Assembly (NCBI RefSeq): GCF_042477335.2
Contig: NC_091262.1
Span: forward strand, 43,931,001-43,995,000
Length of the DNA: 64,000 nucleotides
DNA from: Ovis canadensis
Taxonomy: Eukaryota > Chordata > Mammalia > Artiodactyla > Bovidae
Reading direction: 5' to 3'
Part shown: piece after piece, positions 10,511-22,112 of the stretch
How positions within the stretch are numbered: position 1 is the first letter of the stretch
How the letters are laid out: every line of letters begins with the position of its first letter
Notes under the pieces: model-generated
Told to the model about the DNA's origin: nothing
What the model saw: only the letters and a program-made list of their open reading frames with translations
Databases searched by the model: none
Translations under genes and position numbers: made by a program

Positions 10511-11612
10511 ACACACATCTTTATCCATTCATCTGTCAGTGGACACTTAGGTTGCTTCCACACCCATGCCTTGGTTATTGTAAATAGTGCTGCTATGAAT
10601 ATTGGGTGCATGTATCTTTCTGATTTAGAGATTTCCTCCTTTCTGAATATATACCTAGGAATGGGGGTTGCTGGATCATATGATAATTCTATTTTTAGTT
10701 TTTGAAGAAACTTATATATTGTTCTCCATACTGGCTGCACCAGTTTACATTCCTATCAACAGTGTGGGAGAGTTCCCTTTTCTCCATACCATCTCTAGCA
10801 TTTATTATTTGTAGACTTTTTAATGATGGTTATTCTGACAGTATGAGGTGATACTTCATTGTAGTTTTGATTTGCATTTTCTAATAATCAGTAATGTTGA
10901 GCATGTTTTCATGTGCCTGTTGGCCATCTATATGTCTTCTCTGGAGAAATGTCTATTTAGATCTTCTGTCCATCTTTTGATTGGGATTTTGGGGGGGGTT
11001 ATATATTGAGCTGTGTAAGCTGTTTGCATATTTTGGAAATTAATCCCTTGTCAATTGCATCATTTGCAAATATTTTCTCCCATTCTGTAGGTTGTTTTTC
11101 ATTTTGTTTATGGTTTCCTTTGTTATGCAAAAGCTTTTAAGTTTAATTAGGTCCATTTGTTTTATTTTGCTTTTGTTTCCCTTACTCTAGGAGATGAATC
11201 AAAAAGAATAATTGTTGTGATTTATGTCAAAGAGTGTTCTGCTTATATTTTCCTCTAGGAGTTTTATAGTATTTGGTCTTACATTTAGGCCTTTAGTCCC
11301 ACTCCCTGGTGGCTCAGAGGTTAAAGTGTCTGCCTGCAATGTGGGAGACCCATGTTCGATCCCTGGGTCAGGAAGATCCCCTGGATGAAGGAAATGGCAA
11401 CCCACTCCAGTATTCTTTCCTGGAGAATCCCATGGAGGGAGGAGCCTGGTAGGCTGTAGTCCGCGGGGTCACAAAGAGTCTGACGCAACTTCACTTCACT
11501 TAGGCCTTTAATCTATTTTGAGTTTATTTTTGTATATGGTTTCAGGGAATGTTCTAATTTCATTCTTTGACATGTGTCTGTCCAGTTTCCCAGTCACTTA
11601 TTCAAGAGACTG
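9975..11612 (-). mobile_element. 5'-truncated L1 LINE, antisense, with internal SINE
   Basis: The element starts with reverse-complement L1 3' UTR (TTTGCAATGTTTCAAGTGTA, CAGCAAAGTGATTCAG) and runs into the ORF2 3' end. A minus-frame piece at 10396-10740 encodes the familiar [15 protein letters not shown] segment. The frame is broken, so it is inactive. A (TG)n stretch at about 10482-10509 grew inside it. Confidence 0.9.
11296..11499 (+). mobile_element. Bov-tA SINE nested in L1
   Basis: CTGGTGGCTCAGAGGTTAAA to GACGCAACTTCACTTCAC is the ruminant SINE. The 11-bp duplication TTAGGCCTTTA occurs at 11285-11295 and 11500-11510, so it jumped into the existing L1. Confidence 0.95.
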
Positions 11613-11639
11613 TCTTATCTCAAAACTAACTCTTAACCC

Positions 11640-12240
11640 ATAAGTCTCATATCAGATGTTACCTCCTCCAAGAAGTCCTCCTTGACTATCCTACCCATAT
11701 CACCAAGTCCCACCTCTACCCTCAAGTCTCCATCTCATCCCCCGAGGATTAAAACATACCCAACTTTTAAATGAAGTATAATATCCATGTGCACATGCCC
11801 ACGTGTCATATGCATACAGTTTGATGAATTTTCACATACCAAACACAACCATGTAACCAGCACCCACGGCAAGAAACAGAACATGAATAGCATCCCCAGA
11901 AGCCGCCTCATGTCTCATGTCCCTTTAGTCCCCGTGCTTCCTTCCAGAGTAATCACTATCCTCATTTTTAACAGCACAGATTAGTTTGGGCTGTTTTAGT
12001 GCGTTATATGAGTGGAAACACACATGTATACACTTTAGTGCCTGGCTGCATGGGTCTGTGAAGTTCATCCATACTGTAGAGTATAGCAGTAGCTCATTCA
12101 TCTGCACTACTGTATGATCACCCTGTTCTATTTATAACACTTGTCACAATCAGAGTGTATGTATTTGTTGACATTTTAAAAAATCTGCCCCCACCAGAAA
12201 GAGTCCATTGAAAGGAAGGCCTGTCTTTGTCATGTTCACC
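11640..12240 (-). mobile_element. L2 patch and older L1M fragment
   Basis: An L2-like patch (GATGTTACCTCCTCCAAGAA) lies at about 11650-11700. From about 11745 to 12130 the sequence matches reverse-complement L1M 3' region (ACAGTTTGATGAATTTTCAC, AACCAGCACCCACGGCAAGA). Both are old and non-coding. Confidence 0.6.
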
Positions 12241-13060
12241 GCCCTTGTCATGGTGGGAGGTCAACAAAGAACCATGGGGTGAAGGCCTGCAGGACCCTGC
12301 CCAGCGGTCTCAGCCTTTGATGGGTGCTGTGATGGAGACAGAGCTGGACCAGCATCCGTTCTACCCCCAGGAGCCCACAGGTCACAGGAGAGCTCAGCCG
12401 GGGGTGGTCAGCACTGAACGAGGGCCACTGGGATAGAGTTGGAGGCAGAGGCACCCGGAGGGGCAGGAAGGGAGAGTGGGGAGCTATGAGCTCTGGGCTG
12501 TAAGGATTCATTCTCTGAGCACTTGTGAGTACACTTAGTAGGATGGGTTATGGTTATGGGAAGGCCTTGTTTGGGCCTTTAAAAAGGCCAGAGCTGGAGG
12601 GGCAGAGTGACAAGTGCTGGCGGTGGATTTATCAGTTCAGGGCTGTAGGAAGTGATCCCCAGAGGTTAGCTGGAGCCAGAGAAGAGCATAGCACTGAGGC
12701 CAGGGTGCTTTCTGGGAGGCAGCTGCCTTCCTCCTGGTTGATCAGCTACTATGCCCCCAGCCCAGTGCCAGGCTTTTTACACATATCGTCCTCCAGCTCC
12801 TCCGAGAGGCAGGAAATGTGGTCTCCATTCACACAGGAGGGAGCAGAGGCTCAGAAAGGGGGTTTGTTGCACATCCCACAGCAGAACCAGGAATTGACCC
12901 CAAACCTCGCTCTGAAGAGCATGTTATTTTCCCTGTGATGCTGATGACAGTGCTCTAAAAACCTACATGTTTGGGGATCCGCCCAAGAGAACGTAGTTTT
13001 TGGTGGGAGAGGGTGACAGGTTGGGGATATATTTATTTTTCTTTTCCAAAAAAAAAAAAA
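12240..13060. other. Intergenic stretch without recognisable gene
   Basis: Mixed-composition sequence with a MIR-like patch near 12770-12920 (AGGCAGGAAATGTGGTCTCC, GAGGCTCAGAAAGG). The 137-codon plus frame at 12525-12938 has no recognisable domain and runs through that repeat. Confidence 0.4.
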
Positions 13061-13070
13061 AATCTCTCGG

Positions 13071-13186
13071 GAGTTCCCTGGTGGTCCAGTTGTTAAGACT
13101 CTGTAATTCCAGTACCTGGAGCATGGGTTCAACCCCTGGTCAGGGAACTAAGATCCCACATACTGTGCTGCATGGCCAAAAAGTAA
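13071..13186 (+). mobile_element. CHR-type tRNA SINE
   Basis: GGGAGTTCCCTGGTGGTCCA to GTGCTGCATGGCCAAAAAGT is the cetartiodactyl CHR signature. The target duplication AAAATCTCT flanks it at about 13061-13069 and again just after about 13190. Confidence 0.85.
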
Positions 13187-13189
13187 AAC

Positions 13190-14215
13190 TAAAATCTCTT
13201 TATTGTTGTTACTACAGTGAAGAAATAGCACTTCCACATAGAGTTTTCTACAAATGATGTGGCCAGTGCTGGTTTTTCCCTTTGGAATGGTTCCCTCCTC
13301 CCACCCACCCCAAGTGAGATTACAGATGGCTGTGTTAAGGGGTGTGGGTCAGTTTGGGTTCTTGCTATGTATCCCCCTCTTGTTCCCCGTTTCCACTCCC
13401 AATCTGGGCCACCCAGCCCCTTGCTTCACTGTACTGGGAAGATCAGTGGAACATCAGGGCAACATTCCTGGAGGCCCTGGAGAGCCCAGAGAAAGAGTGG
13501 AGGGGACAGAAAGTGAAGGCCGCGGCAGGAGCGGCCTGGCTCAGGCCACCTCTTGGAATTGCATCCCTTCCTCCCACAGAGTGTGCCTGGGTGGGTGTGC
13601 GATGAGCCAGGGCAGAGGCGGCTGTTTTTCATCTTGTGTGCCTGTTGGACCGTTTGACTCTTGTAAACCATGAACGCATATTACTTTGACATAAATGCAA
13701 ATTGAATTGCAAAAGAACAAAAACCTTTGCAGATCTGACAGGTGAAAAGTGCTCTGGGGTTGCTTGGATCTACATCCCTTTAATTGCTGGTGGGGATGTA
13801 CATTTCTCAAATGTTTCTGCAGCATCTGTGTTTTCCCTAAACTCTTGGTGTCTGTTGCCATCAACAGTGTCATGGTTGGAGCCTGGTACCTGGAGGCAGA
13901 CCTCCTTTCAAGTCCTGCCCTGCCAGTTACCATGTGACCTCACAAAAGTGACTTAATCTCTGTTTTTCTTGCCTGTAAATTGGATAGTAATAACTTCCCT
14001 CATGGGGTTGCTCCAGGGTTAATAAGAAGATTCATGTAATGCATCCCTTGTGTAAGTGTCCCAGTGTTAGTTCAGGATAAAGAACACCTGGATAGGGCAA
14101 GGAACAGCTATAATGCTGGGGGTGGTGGTACTGGGGGAAGTACAGGGCTGACTCAGAGTAAACGAGGAGGACCTGGTGTCCTCAGGCGTGACCCCTAAGG
14201 TATGCCCACAGGCAG
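13190..14215. other. Intergenic stretch with MIR remnant
   Basis: A MIR fragment lies at about 13870-14060 (ACTTAATCTCTGTTTTTC, CATGGGGTTGCTCCAGGGTT). The rest shows no recognisable gene; the 139-codon plus frame at 13254-13673 and the 130-codon minus frame at 13541-13933 overlap and lack known domains. Confidence 0.4.
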
Positions 14216-14216
14216 T

Positions 14217-14668
14217 CAGTTCAGTTCAGTCGCTCAGTCGTGTCCAACTCTTTGCGACCCCATGAATCACAGCACACCAGGCCTCCCTGTCCATCACTAA
14301 CTCCCGGAGTTCACTCAGATTCACGTCTATCGAGTCAGTAATGCCATCCAGCCATCTCATCCTCTGTCGTCCCCTTCTCCTCCTGCCCCCAATCCCTCCC
14401 AGCATCAGAGTCTTTTCCAATGAGTCAACTCTTCGCATGAGGTGGCCAAAGTACTGGAGTTTAGCTTTAGCATCATTCCTTCCAAAGAAACCCCAGGGCT
14501 GATCTCCTTCAGAATGGACTGGTTCAATCTCCTTGCAGTCCAAGGGACTCTCAAGAGTCTTCTCCAACACCACAGTTCAAAAGCATCAATTCTTTGGCGC
14601 TCAGCCTTCTTCACAGTCCAACTCTCACATCCATACGTGACCACAAGAAAAACCATAGCCTTGACAGG
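14217..14668 (-). mobile_element. BovB (RTE) LINE 3' fragment, antisense
   Basis: The minus frame encodes the C-terminal BovB ORF segment ([50 protein letters not shown]), and the 3' end reads GTCGCTCAGTCGTG on the plus strand. The copy is 5'-truncated, with its frame split in two, so it is inactive. Confidence 0.95.
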
Positions 14669-14929
14669 TAGTACCTCCAGCTATTAAACCCTTCCCAGAA
14701 GCCTCCTCTGCTGAGCTGTAATTCTAGACCATCCTCCTTTCTCATGCCTTCCTAAAGCATCCGGCCTAGGTTTCCTAGAAACAACTCTCCCTCTGTACTC
14801 AGGTCTGGGTTTATCTATTTAATTATGTTTCATAATATAATAGCAGAAGCAATAGGATAAACTGGCTTGTAAACCCATTCAGGTGGCTCTTGGGAAGCCT
14901 GCAGCTTGTTTGGTGGGAAGAGAAGTGCT

Positions 14930-15110
14930 TGGGGCCCGTTAGACCAGTATTTAAGGTGCCCACCTTTCCCCTGGGGATTTGGTGAAAATGCAGATTCCAG
15001 TTCAGCAGGTTCGAGGCATGCTGAGATGCTGTATTTCTCACAAGCTCTCAGGTGATGCCTGTGCTGTTGGTCCAAAACGCCACACTTAATGTAGAGTGGG
15101 AGAGTGTGTT
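14930..15110 (+). mobile_element. MER5-type hAT MITE
   Basis: GTGAAAATGCAGATTCCAGT, TTCAGCAGGTTCGAGGC and CAGGTGATGCCTGTGCTG follow the MER5A order (ACACAGATT, TTCAGTAGGTCTGG, GATGCTGATGCTG). It is a diverged non-autonomous DNA transposon. Confidence 0.6.
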
Positions 15111-15179
15111 CTACTAGTAGCAAGGGATCAGCATGCCGTGGGCAGTAGTCTGTATGTTTTACCAGGAGATTGGCTGTCT

Positions 15180-15480
15180 TTGTCCAGTTGGGCTGCTAAA
15201 ACAAAACGTCGTAGACCAGGTGGCATATAAACAACAGAGATTTATTTTTCACAGCTCTGGAGGCTAGAGGTCCAAGATCAACATGCCAGCATGGTCAAGT
15301 GAGAGCCTTCTTCCAGATGGCGGACTTCTCTTTGTGGTTGTGTCCTCACAAAGGAAGGGGAGGAGGAGCTCTCTGGGACCTCTTTCATGGAGCCCATTAA
15401 CAACGGCTTCATTCTCGTGACCTAGTCACCTCCCAAAGGCCCCACCTCCTTTGGAATTCTGGAGGAACACAGACAAATGT
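15180..15480 (-). mobile_element. MaLR-type LTR fragment
   Basis: Reverse-complement LTR features (GGCTGCTAAAACAAAACG, GATTTATTTTTCACAGCTCT, CACCTCCCAAAGGCCCCACC) match the MLT1/MST group. Non-coding. Confidence 0.55.
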
Positions 15481-15849
15481 GGCAAAATTTGGTGAGTTGG
15501 GTTGGCAGAGGTTGCTGGATAACTTCCACTGTATTAATACTAGTTTACAAAGCAGTTTTACATATATCATCTTAATAAGTTGATATAATATCATAGATCA
15601 TTGTTTTGATCTCCTATTTACTAAGGTTATACGATTCAGAACAATTGAGCAGTTTGCCCAAGGGCATGCAGCTAGTTCCAGGCAAAGGGAGGACTTAAAC
15701 CCAACCAATCTGACTCAGAGCCTGGTCACTCATTCCATCATGATGTGGAGCTTACCTGAGAACATCTCTAGATCCTGAGGCCAGTCAGCCCAGAGTAGTA
15801 GTTAATCTGAGCCAAGCCTGTGGGTCTTATCTTTACCTTTGAATTTGGA

Positions 15850-16860
15850 ATTGTCCATTCAGATGGTTTGCAATTAGGCCTTTGTGGGTTCTTGTGTATA
15901 GATAAGACAACTTCTATTTCTGTGGGTTTTGTTCATTTCTTTTGAGACCTCCCATCTGGATCTCTGACTTCCTGCTCCAGTGGGGACTAGTGGCTCTCTC
16001 GGCTTTCTGAACAGTTGTGATTCTGGAATTTTCCTTTACTATTATTATGGAGACTCCCTTTCTTTGCCAGCACATGGAATTTGTCTTTCCCGACAAATGT
16101 GATTTGTGTCAAATGACCCGTTGCCTAGTTCCCAGGTCTTTCTCGTAGTTTACCTCCTCATTTGGGTGGAGCACAGCCTCCTGTAACTTTCAGAGAAAAA
16201 GACCATACGAAACAAATGTCTTGAGACCTTCAATATCTTAAAATGGCTGTATTCTGCCCTCACACTTGATCGAGAGCCCGAGAATTGAGTTCTATGTTGG
16301 AAACTACTTTCCAGAATTTTGAAGGCATTGCTCTGTTGACTTCTGGCTAATAGGGCTGCTGGAGAGAATTCTGGCGCCATTCTGTTACAGAGTCTTTGTG
16401 ACCATTTTCTTCCCACCTCTGGGAATAATTTTCTCTAGTACCTACAAGTTCTGGTACATCAAGATGTTGTGTCTTGGAAGTGAAAGTGTTAGTCGCTCAG
16501 TCGTGTCCAGCTCTGTGTCCTCATGGACTGTAGCCTGCCAGGCTCCTCTGTCCATGGGATTCTCCAGGCAAGAGATACTGGAGTGGGTTGTCATTTCCTT
16601 CTCTCCACTGAATCTTCCCAACTCAGGGATCAAACCAAGGTCTCTCGCAGTGCAGGCAGATTCTTTACCATCTGAACCACCAAGGAACCTGTGTGTCTCG
16701 GTAGGGGTCTTTTCTTATGCGTTGTACTGGATGCCAGTAAACTCTTTCAGTCTAGAAATGCATGTGCTTCACTTCTGAGAAAGATTCTTCTATCATTTAT
16801 TTGATAATTTTCTATTTCTTCTGATCTCTCTAGGTCTCTTCTGATCTCTTAATTTTTGAT
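15850..16860 (-). mobile_element. Ancient L1M/HAL1-like remnant, split by a SINE
   Basis: Segments such as CAGAATTTTGAAGGCATTGC and TGACTTCTGGCTAATAGG resemble the reverse-complement L1M/HAL1 5' half. The same family recurs in ADAMTS7 intron 8 (58130-59935). No intact frame remains. Confidence 0.5.
16481..16688 (-). mobile_element. Bov-tA SINE
   Basis: A reverse-oriented SINE from GAAAGTGTTAGTCGCTCAGT to CTTTACCATCTGAACCACC. The imperfect duplication TGTGTCTTGG / TGTGTCTCGG borders it. Confidence 0.9.
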
Positions 16861-16869
16861 ATTGGATTT

Positions 16870-19190
16870 AAGGACTTTTAAAATATGGAGAAATGTTTGC
16901 TTTATGAAAAGCATTAGATGTAGGCACATCTGTTAACTTCTTTCCCTGCCTATTTTGCTATTGACTTCGTCTTAAAAATATGCTTCTGACCCCCAAATTA
17001 TATAACTAACTTCATTTTTAAAATTGGCAATAGCAATTTCAGAATAAGGATCATGCTGTTTTTATTCATTTAAGCACCATTGCAGGCAGCACAAGTGAGT
17101 ATCTGTTGGATAAATAAAGTAGTGAAATGATTTATTGATTAAAAAAGAAAAATAAAAATGACCCATGTCATTTATTTTATCCAGGATCTTATTACCAGCA
17201 AAGGTTCTGATTTTTAGATGTTGGAACAAGTATTTTCTTTACAAAAACTAATAAAATACATGAAATAATGTTATAGGATAAATAACAGAAAGAGCTTCCA
17301 AAAACTCAATAAATATAATAGAAAAGCATAAAAAGTTTTCAAATTATTTCCAGACACAAGGATTTGGAACACCCCTTGCTGAAACAATAGCAAGAAGAAA
17401 CAATAGCAAGAAGAAGAAAAAAAAAAGTATAAAAAAGAAAAAGAAGAAAACAGCCAAGGCTGCAGTGTGGGGCAGTAAGAGATCTAAGGTTTGTGTGAAT
17501 GTCAGGCTGGGGACACAGCCTCCCACATAACAGTCTTCTGGGATCTGCTAGTCTTCAGTCCAATTGACAGGGCCCTGGCCATCTGGGAGTTCATGGGCTA
17601 GATGTGAAGATAAGATTTGACTGCAGGAAATAATCTGATGGCCATTCCTGAGGGTCCCTTTGGAAATCAGCATGGCTCCTGACCCTTGACAGTTGGGAGG
17701 TGTTCCTAAATGCAAGCCTCAGTGACTCTCTAGTGAAGGGGAAGTGGCCTGTTCCACACATCTAGCCATCTGGCAGACTTAGAAACAACTCCCAAAGGTG
17801 GAGCCAGGAAGAAGCAGGTCCTTTGATGCATAGAAGCTCAAACTGGCAATCCAAGAGGCAGAGGTACTCAGGGACTTGGGTGCTGGGACGTTCAGCAAAC
17901 CACCTGACCTCTTCGTGCTTCAGCTTCTCCATCTGTAAAATGAAGATATAATAGTGTCCACTCCCAAAGTTGGGAGGAGGAGGATGTGAGACCTTGCATG
18001 TAAAAGCAGAGTGCCAACACATGGGATTCAGCACTCATCCGCTGCCACAATTCGCCTCTGTCTAGTCATCCTTCTCACTGCCCAGATGGCTGCTGGCGAG
18101 AGTGGAAGCTGTTCTTGGACCTTTGTCCCCTGAGCTGACTGACAGTTTTGAAATTTCCATGTGGATAATGTCCATGACTCCTGGGATGCTGTCCCTCATG
18201 GCGGTGTGGGGTCAGGCCCCCCTCCTAAGCTGGGTAGTTGGCAGGCAAAGGCCCCAGTGCTTTGAACTATGGGACTATATTCAGAACACCCATGTCTCCA
18301 GGGCTTCCAGAACAATGGCTAATCAGTCCCATGGCAGCTACTCAGCATCCCCTTTCCAAGTCAATCAACTTGTGCGTTTTCAAAGCCAGTTCTTACTCAG
18401 CCCAGTTGCTGTCCCATGGAAGGGAGCGCTTTTTTAGGCATCCCTGTTTAGCAATCTGTACCCTAAATTAGCATTTAGAATTGTGCCCTTAATTTGGCAA
18501 TTCTTATCTATCACAGTTACAAACACACATGCCCTTGACAGTAGCCCCAGTTCTAGGACTTTATCCAACAGTTGTACTCACGCATATGCACAGAGGATAG
18601 TCACAGCAAGAGATGAGAAATAATCTAAATACCCCCCAGTAGGAGATGGGTGACATATACACATGATGGAATGTCAACCATCCAACATTTATTTGGATAA
18701 CTGAAAATAGCTACTGAATGTGTGTCGTAGGTCAGCTGCTGTTCTAAGAGCCTATTAGTGAGCAAGACAGAGGTTCCCTGCCCCCATGAAGCTTACATTC
18801 TGGTTTATGTGCCACATGCTAAGAAGCTATTAAAATAAGGCTGCTGCAGGTCCATGAGAAAGGATGCTGGCCCATCTCCCATCTCTGAGCTGTGTGGGTA
18901 AATGAAAAAAGCAAGGCATAGAGTGACTGGGCCACCAGATGTGCTCAATGGAACTTTGTGTTTGCCTAGAATTTTTCTAAAAGGGTTCAGGAGAAACTGA
19001 GATAATAATGGCCCATAGGAAGGAGCACCGAGGGACCAGGGGTCAGTTTTGGGAGGGAAGAGTTACTCTTCACTGTTTGTAAAAGTGTGAATGTTTATCC
19101 TGTGCTTGCCTTACCAAAAAAATGCAAAATAAAACAAAATACAAAAGACCTTTTACTCTTCCAGGTGCCTTCAAATTATTTAATCATCTA
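16870..19190. other. Intergenic stretch with old repeats
   Basis: Contents: an A-rich GAAGAA tract near 17395-17455; a MIR fragment at about 17890-18000; an L1M 3' remnant on the plus strand near 18540-18680 (TTCTAGGACTTTATCCAACA); a further unnamed old-repeat-like patch at about 18730-18830. No coding region is supported. Confidence 0.45.
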
Positions 19191-19191
19191 G

Positions 19192-19432
19192 ACCAGAGTT
19201 TCTCAACCTTGGCACTTGGACATTTGGGCTGGATAATTCTTTGTTGGCGGTGGGGGGCTGACCTGTCCATTGTAAGATGTTAGCAGCATCCCTGGTTTCT
19301 ACCTGTCACATGCCAGGAGCACCTTCCCCTAGTTGTGACAATAAAAACAAAACAAACAAACAGAAAACACCTCCAGACATTGCAAAATTCCATGGAGCCA
19401 AAATCACCCCCAGCTGAGAGCCACTGCTCAAA
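19192..19432 (-). mobile_element. MER20 hAT-Charlie element
   Basis: Ends read GAGTTTCTCAACCTTGGCAC and CCCCCAGCTGAGAGCCACTG, with ACACCTCCAGACATTGCAAA and AAGATGTTAGCAGCATCCC inside, matching MER20. It lies about 4.1 kb before the ADAMTS7 start codon. Confidence 0.8.
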
Positions 19433-19439
19433 AAACTCT

Positions 19440-21010
19440 GAAATACAGTAGCAATCACTATCTCCGTTAGACAGATAAGTAGAGGCCCAAAGAGGTTTTA
19501 TAGTATTTTTTAAAATCATACGCTTCATTTTAAAATTGATATCTATTCATTTATGATTTTAAATACACGTGCTCTCCTGGCTAATTTTTAAGCAATCCAT
19601 TAATATATACGTGAATATATAGAAGTAGAATGAGTCTAGTTTCTTATTTCACTTGATCCATTTCTAGTAGTGTTTTAGCTCAGTTAAATCTTACTGGAGA
19701 TGTTGGGCTACATAGATAACAATCATTTAAAAAATAAATTAATTCAATCAAGATTTGGCAGGGGTGGCGGGGGTGGACTCTAATCGGATACCTGACATTT
19801 TGAACAATTACATGTTGAAATATCAAATCTCTTGCTTTGTTCAAAATGTAAACTTTACGCCCCAGAGTTGGAGTTGGCTGGCCTTATTTTTCTGGTTGGA
19901 TTGTTATTTGTGTCATGAGGGCAGGACTAAACTTCACAATCCTTTTGTATCCTGTGGTGTCCAGGATAGTTCCCAAGGAGGCTTAAAATGAAGGCAGCCC
20001 AGCAGACTGCGGACAGAGTAAAGGCCAGGACCTGGGACACAGATGGCAATAGGTGAGGACTGTTGTCAGCTTGTGTTTTTAAACCACAAGTAGGCTGCCT
20101 TTCAGAAAAGCCTCTAATCTGTGTTTGGCCTTGGCAGCTCCCCAGAGGAGTGAGGACAGCAGATTGTGGTACTGGCCAGGGAGGACTGTATGTCCTGCCC
20201 ACCCCTAGATCCTTTCCCTCTCTGGGGCTTCCTGTGCTGGAGGCTGAGATCACAAAACAAAGTAGGCACGGCCTGAGCATCTCACAGTGTGGTGGGCTTG
20301 GCAGACATAACAGACAAGAGCAATGCAGTGTGATTTGAGCCATGATGGGGGTTGCAAAGATGCTTGGGGACTTTGAGAAGGGAGTGGGGGAAGACTTGCT
20401 GAGAGGTGATGTATAAGCTGAGCCCGAAAAGACAGGTCTCACTCAGATGTACCAAGTGTGTGTCCATCTCTTCCCTTTCACCCTCACATGACTGGTGAAT
20501 ATCACCTCCTCGGGAGGCCCTTCTCGACTGACCCCTTGGAAAGTAGACCCTCTAAACTCCTGGTTTTATTTTCTTCATAGCGCCTCTTAGCAGCTGGTCT
20601 TGTTTACATGTTTGCCTACTAGCCTGTGGCCCTCCTCCAGAAAGAGCTCCAGCGACTGTGACCCTCTTGTTCCCTGTGAATACCCAATACCTGTGAGAAG
20701 GCAGTCTGCCAGGTGGATGAGGGTGGAGTTAAGAAGTAGAGGGGAAGGACACCTCTAGAATGCACTGGGCAGGTCAAGATGAGAAGGACTTGAAGGGTCC
20801 TGTGGCTCTGGCACCAGGGTGGAAGATGGTGGAGGGGGTGAGCCTGAGATGCAAACGGGAGGAGGCAAAATTTAGATAACTGTCTGGAGAGGTTAGATTG
20901 AGAAAGAGCAGAAATGTGGGGTGGGAACTAGAGAGCGACCACTCATTTATGGAGGGGTATAATCCATATCTTTACTTGGAAGGAGACCAGAATTTTTTTA
21001 AACTAAGGGT
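19440..21010. other. Intergenic stretch, L2 remnant and unique sequence
   Basis: AT-rich sequence at 19500-19740 shows nothing recognisable. An L2 3' fragment lies at about 20480-20640 (ATATCACCTCCTCGGGAGGC). A 171-codon minus frame at 19927-20442 lacks recognisable domains and is not called a gene. Confidence 0.4.
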
Positions 21011-21022
21011 CAGGAGCCAGTG

Positions 21023-21153
21023 ATGGTTGGATGGCATCACTGACTCAATGGACATGAGTTTGAGCAAGCTCTGGGAATTGGTGATGGACAGGGAAGCCTG
21101 GCATGCTGCAGTCCATGGGGTCACAAAGAGTCAGATGCAACTGAGTGAATGAA
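21023..21153 (+). mobile_element. Short BovB/Bov-A 3' fragment
   Basis: GGATGGCATCACTGACTCAA to CACAAAGAGTCAGATGCAAC is the shared BovB/Bov-A tail. The 12-bp duplication CAGGAGCCAGTG occurs at 21011-21022 and 21154-21165, so it is a discrete short insertion. Confidence 0.9.
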
Positions 21154-21409
21154 CAGGAGCCAGTGGAGACCAAGGAAAGAGGGGAACACCTAGAGCAAGG
21201 TCCTTGGAGCAGCCTGGCAGAAGCTTTTGTCTCTGACCACTGGAAGGTGCCTGCTCCATTGTGTCCAGAGGATGGGAAAATGCATGGGTGCCAGTTATAG
21301 ATGCTTGGTGCCCAGCCTGGGGGTGTGGGGGGCAGGATGTGGTGTGAACTGTCCCTGCAGCAAGGTCGATGGCTGTTAGGAGCAGGGGAGAAATGGAAAG
21401 TGGTTGGCT

Positions 21410-21471
21410 AAGGGCCAGAAGTCAAGCAATGATAGCAGCAACAGTAGCAAGGGCCAGAAGTCAAGCAATGA
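21410..21471. repeat. 23-bp direct repeat
   Basis: The sequence beginning AAGGGCCAGAAGTCAAGCAA is repeated exactly at 21410-21432 and 21449-21471, separated by 16 bp. Confidence 0.9.
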
Positions 21472-21573
21472 GTATAGCTAGGGAGGGAAGTGAGTGGAGC
21501 TAGGAGGGGAAGGTCGGGGGTGGTGGTGGGGGGTGGTGGGCATAGACAGCTGACAAGAGACTGGAGGAAGAAA

Positions 21574-22112
21574 GTTCAGTTCAGTTCAGTCGCTCAGTCG
21601 TGTCCGACTCTCTGTGACCCCATGAATCGCAGCACGCCAGGCCTCCCTGTCCATCACCATCTCCCAGAGTTCACTCAGACTCACGTCCATCGAGTCAGTG
21701 ATGCCATCCAGCCAGCTCATCCTCGGTCGTCCCCTTCTCCTCCTGCCCCCAACCCCTCCCAGCATCAGAGTCTTTTCCAATGAGTCAACTCTTTGCATGA
21801 GGCGGCCAAAGTACTGGAGTTTCAGCTTTAGCATCATTCCTTACAAAGAAATCCCAGGGCTGATCTCCTTTAGAATGAACCGGTTGGATCTCCTTGCAGT
21901 CCAAGGGACTCTCAAGAGTCTTCTCCAACACCACAGTTCAAAAGCATCAATTCTTCGGCGCTCAGCCTTCTTCACAGTCCAACACTCACATCCATACATG
22001 ACCACTGGAAAAACCATAGCCTTGACTAGACGGACCTTAGTCGGCAAAGTAATGTCTCTGCTTTTGAATATACTATCTAGGTTGGTCATAACTTTTCTTC
22101 CAAGGAGGAAGA
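21574..22112 (-). mobile_element. BovB LINE 3' fragment, antisense
   Basis: Minus frames encode BovB C-terminal sequence: LLGRKVMTNLDSIFKSRDI, then [20 protein letters not shown], then [19 protein letters not shown], then [19 protein letters not shown]. Two consecutive minus frames show a break near 21838. It is longer than the copy at 14217. Confidence 0.95.

Noticed and set aside
14226-14573. 115-codon open frame (and similar at 21586-22119)
   Set aside because: These are BovB retrotransposon ORF remnants, annotated as mobile elements rather than host genes.
19927-20442. 171-codon minus open frame
   Set aside because: No known domain and no sign of a supporting gene structure; chance frame in moderately GC-rich DNA.
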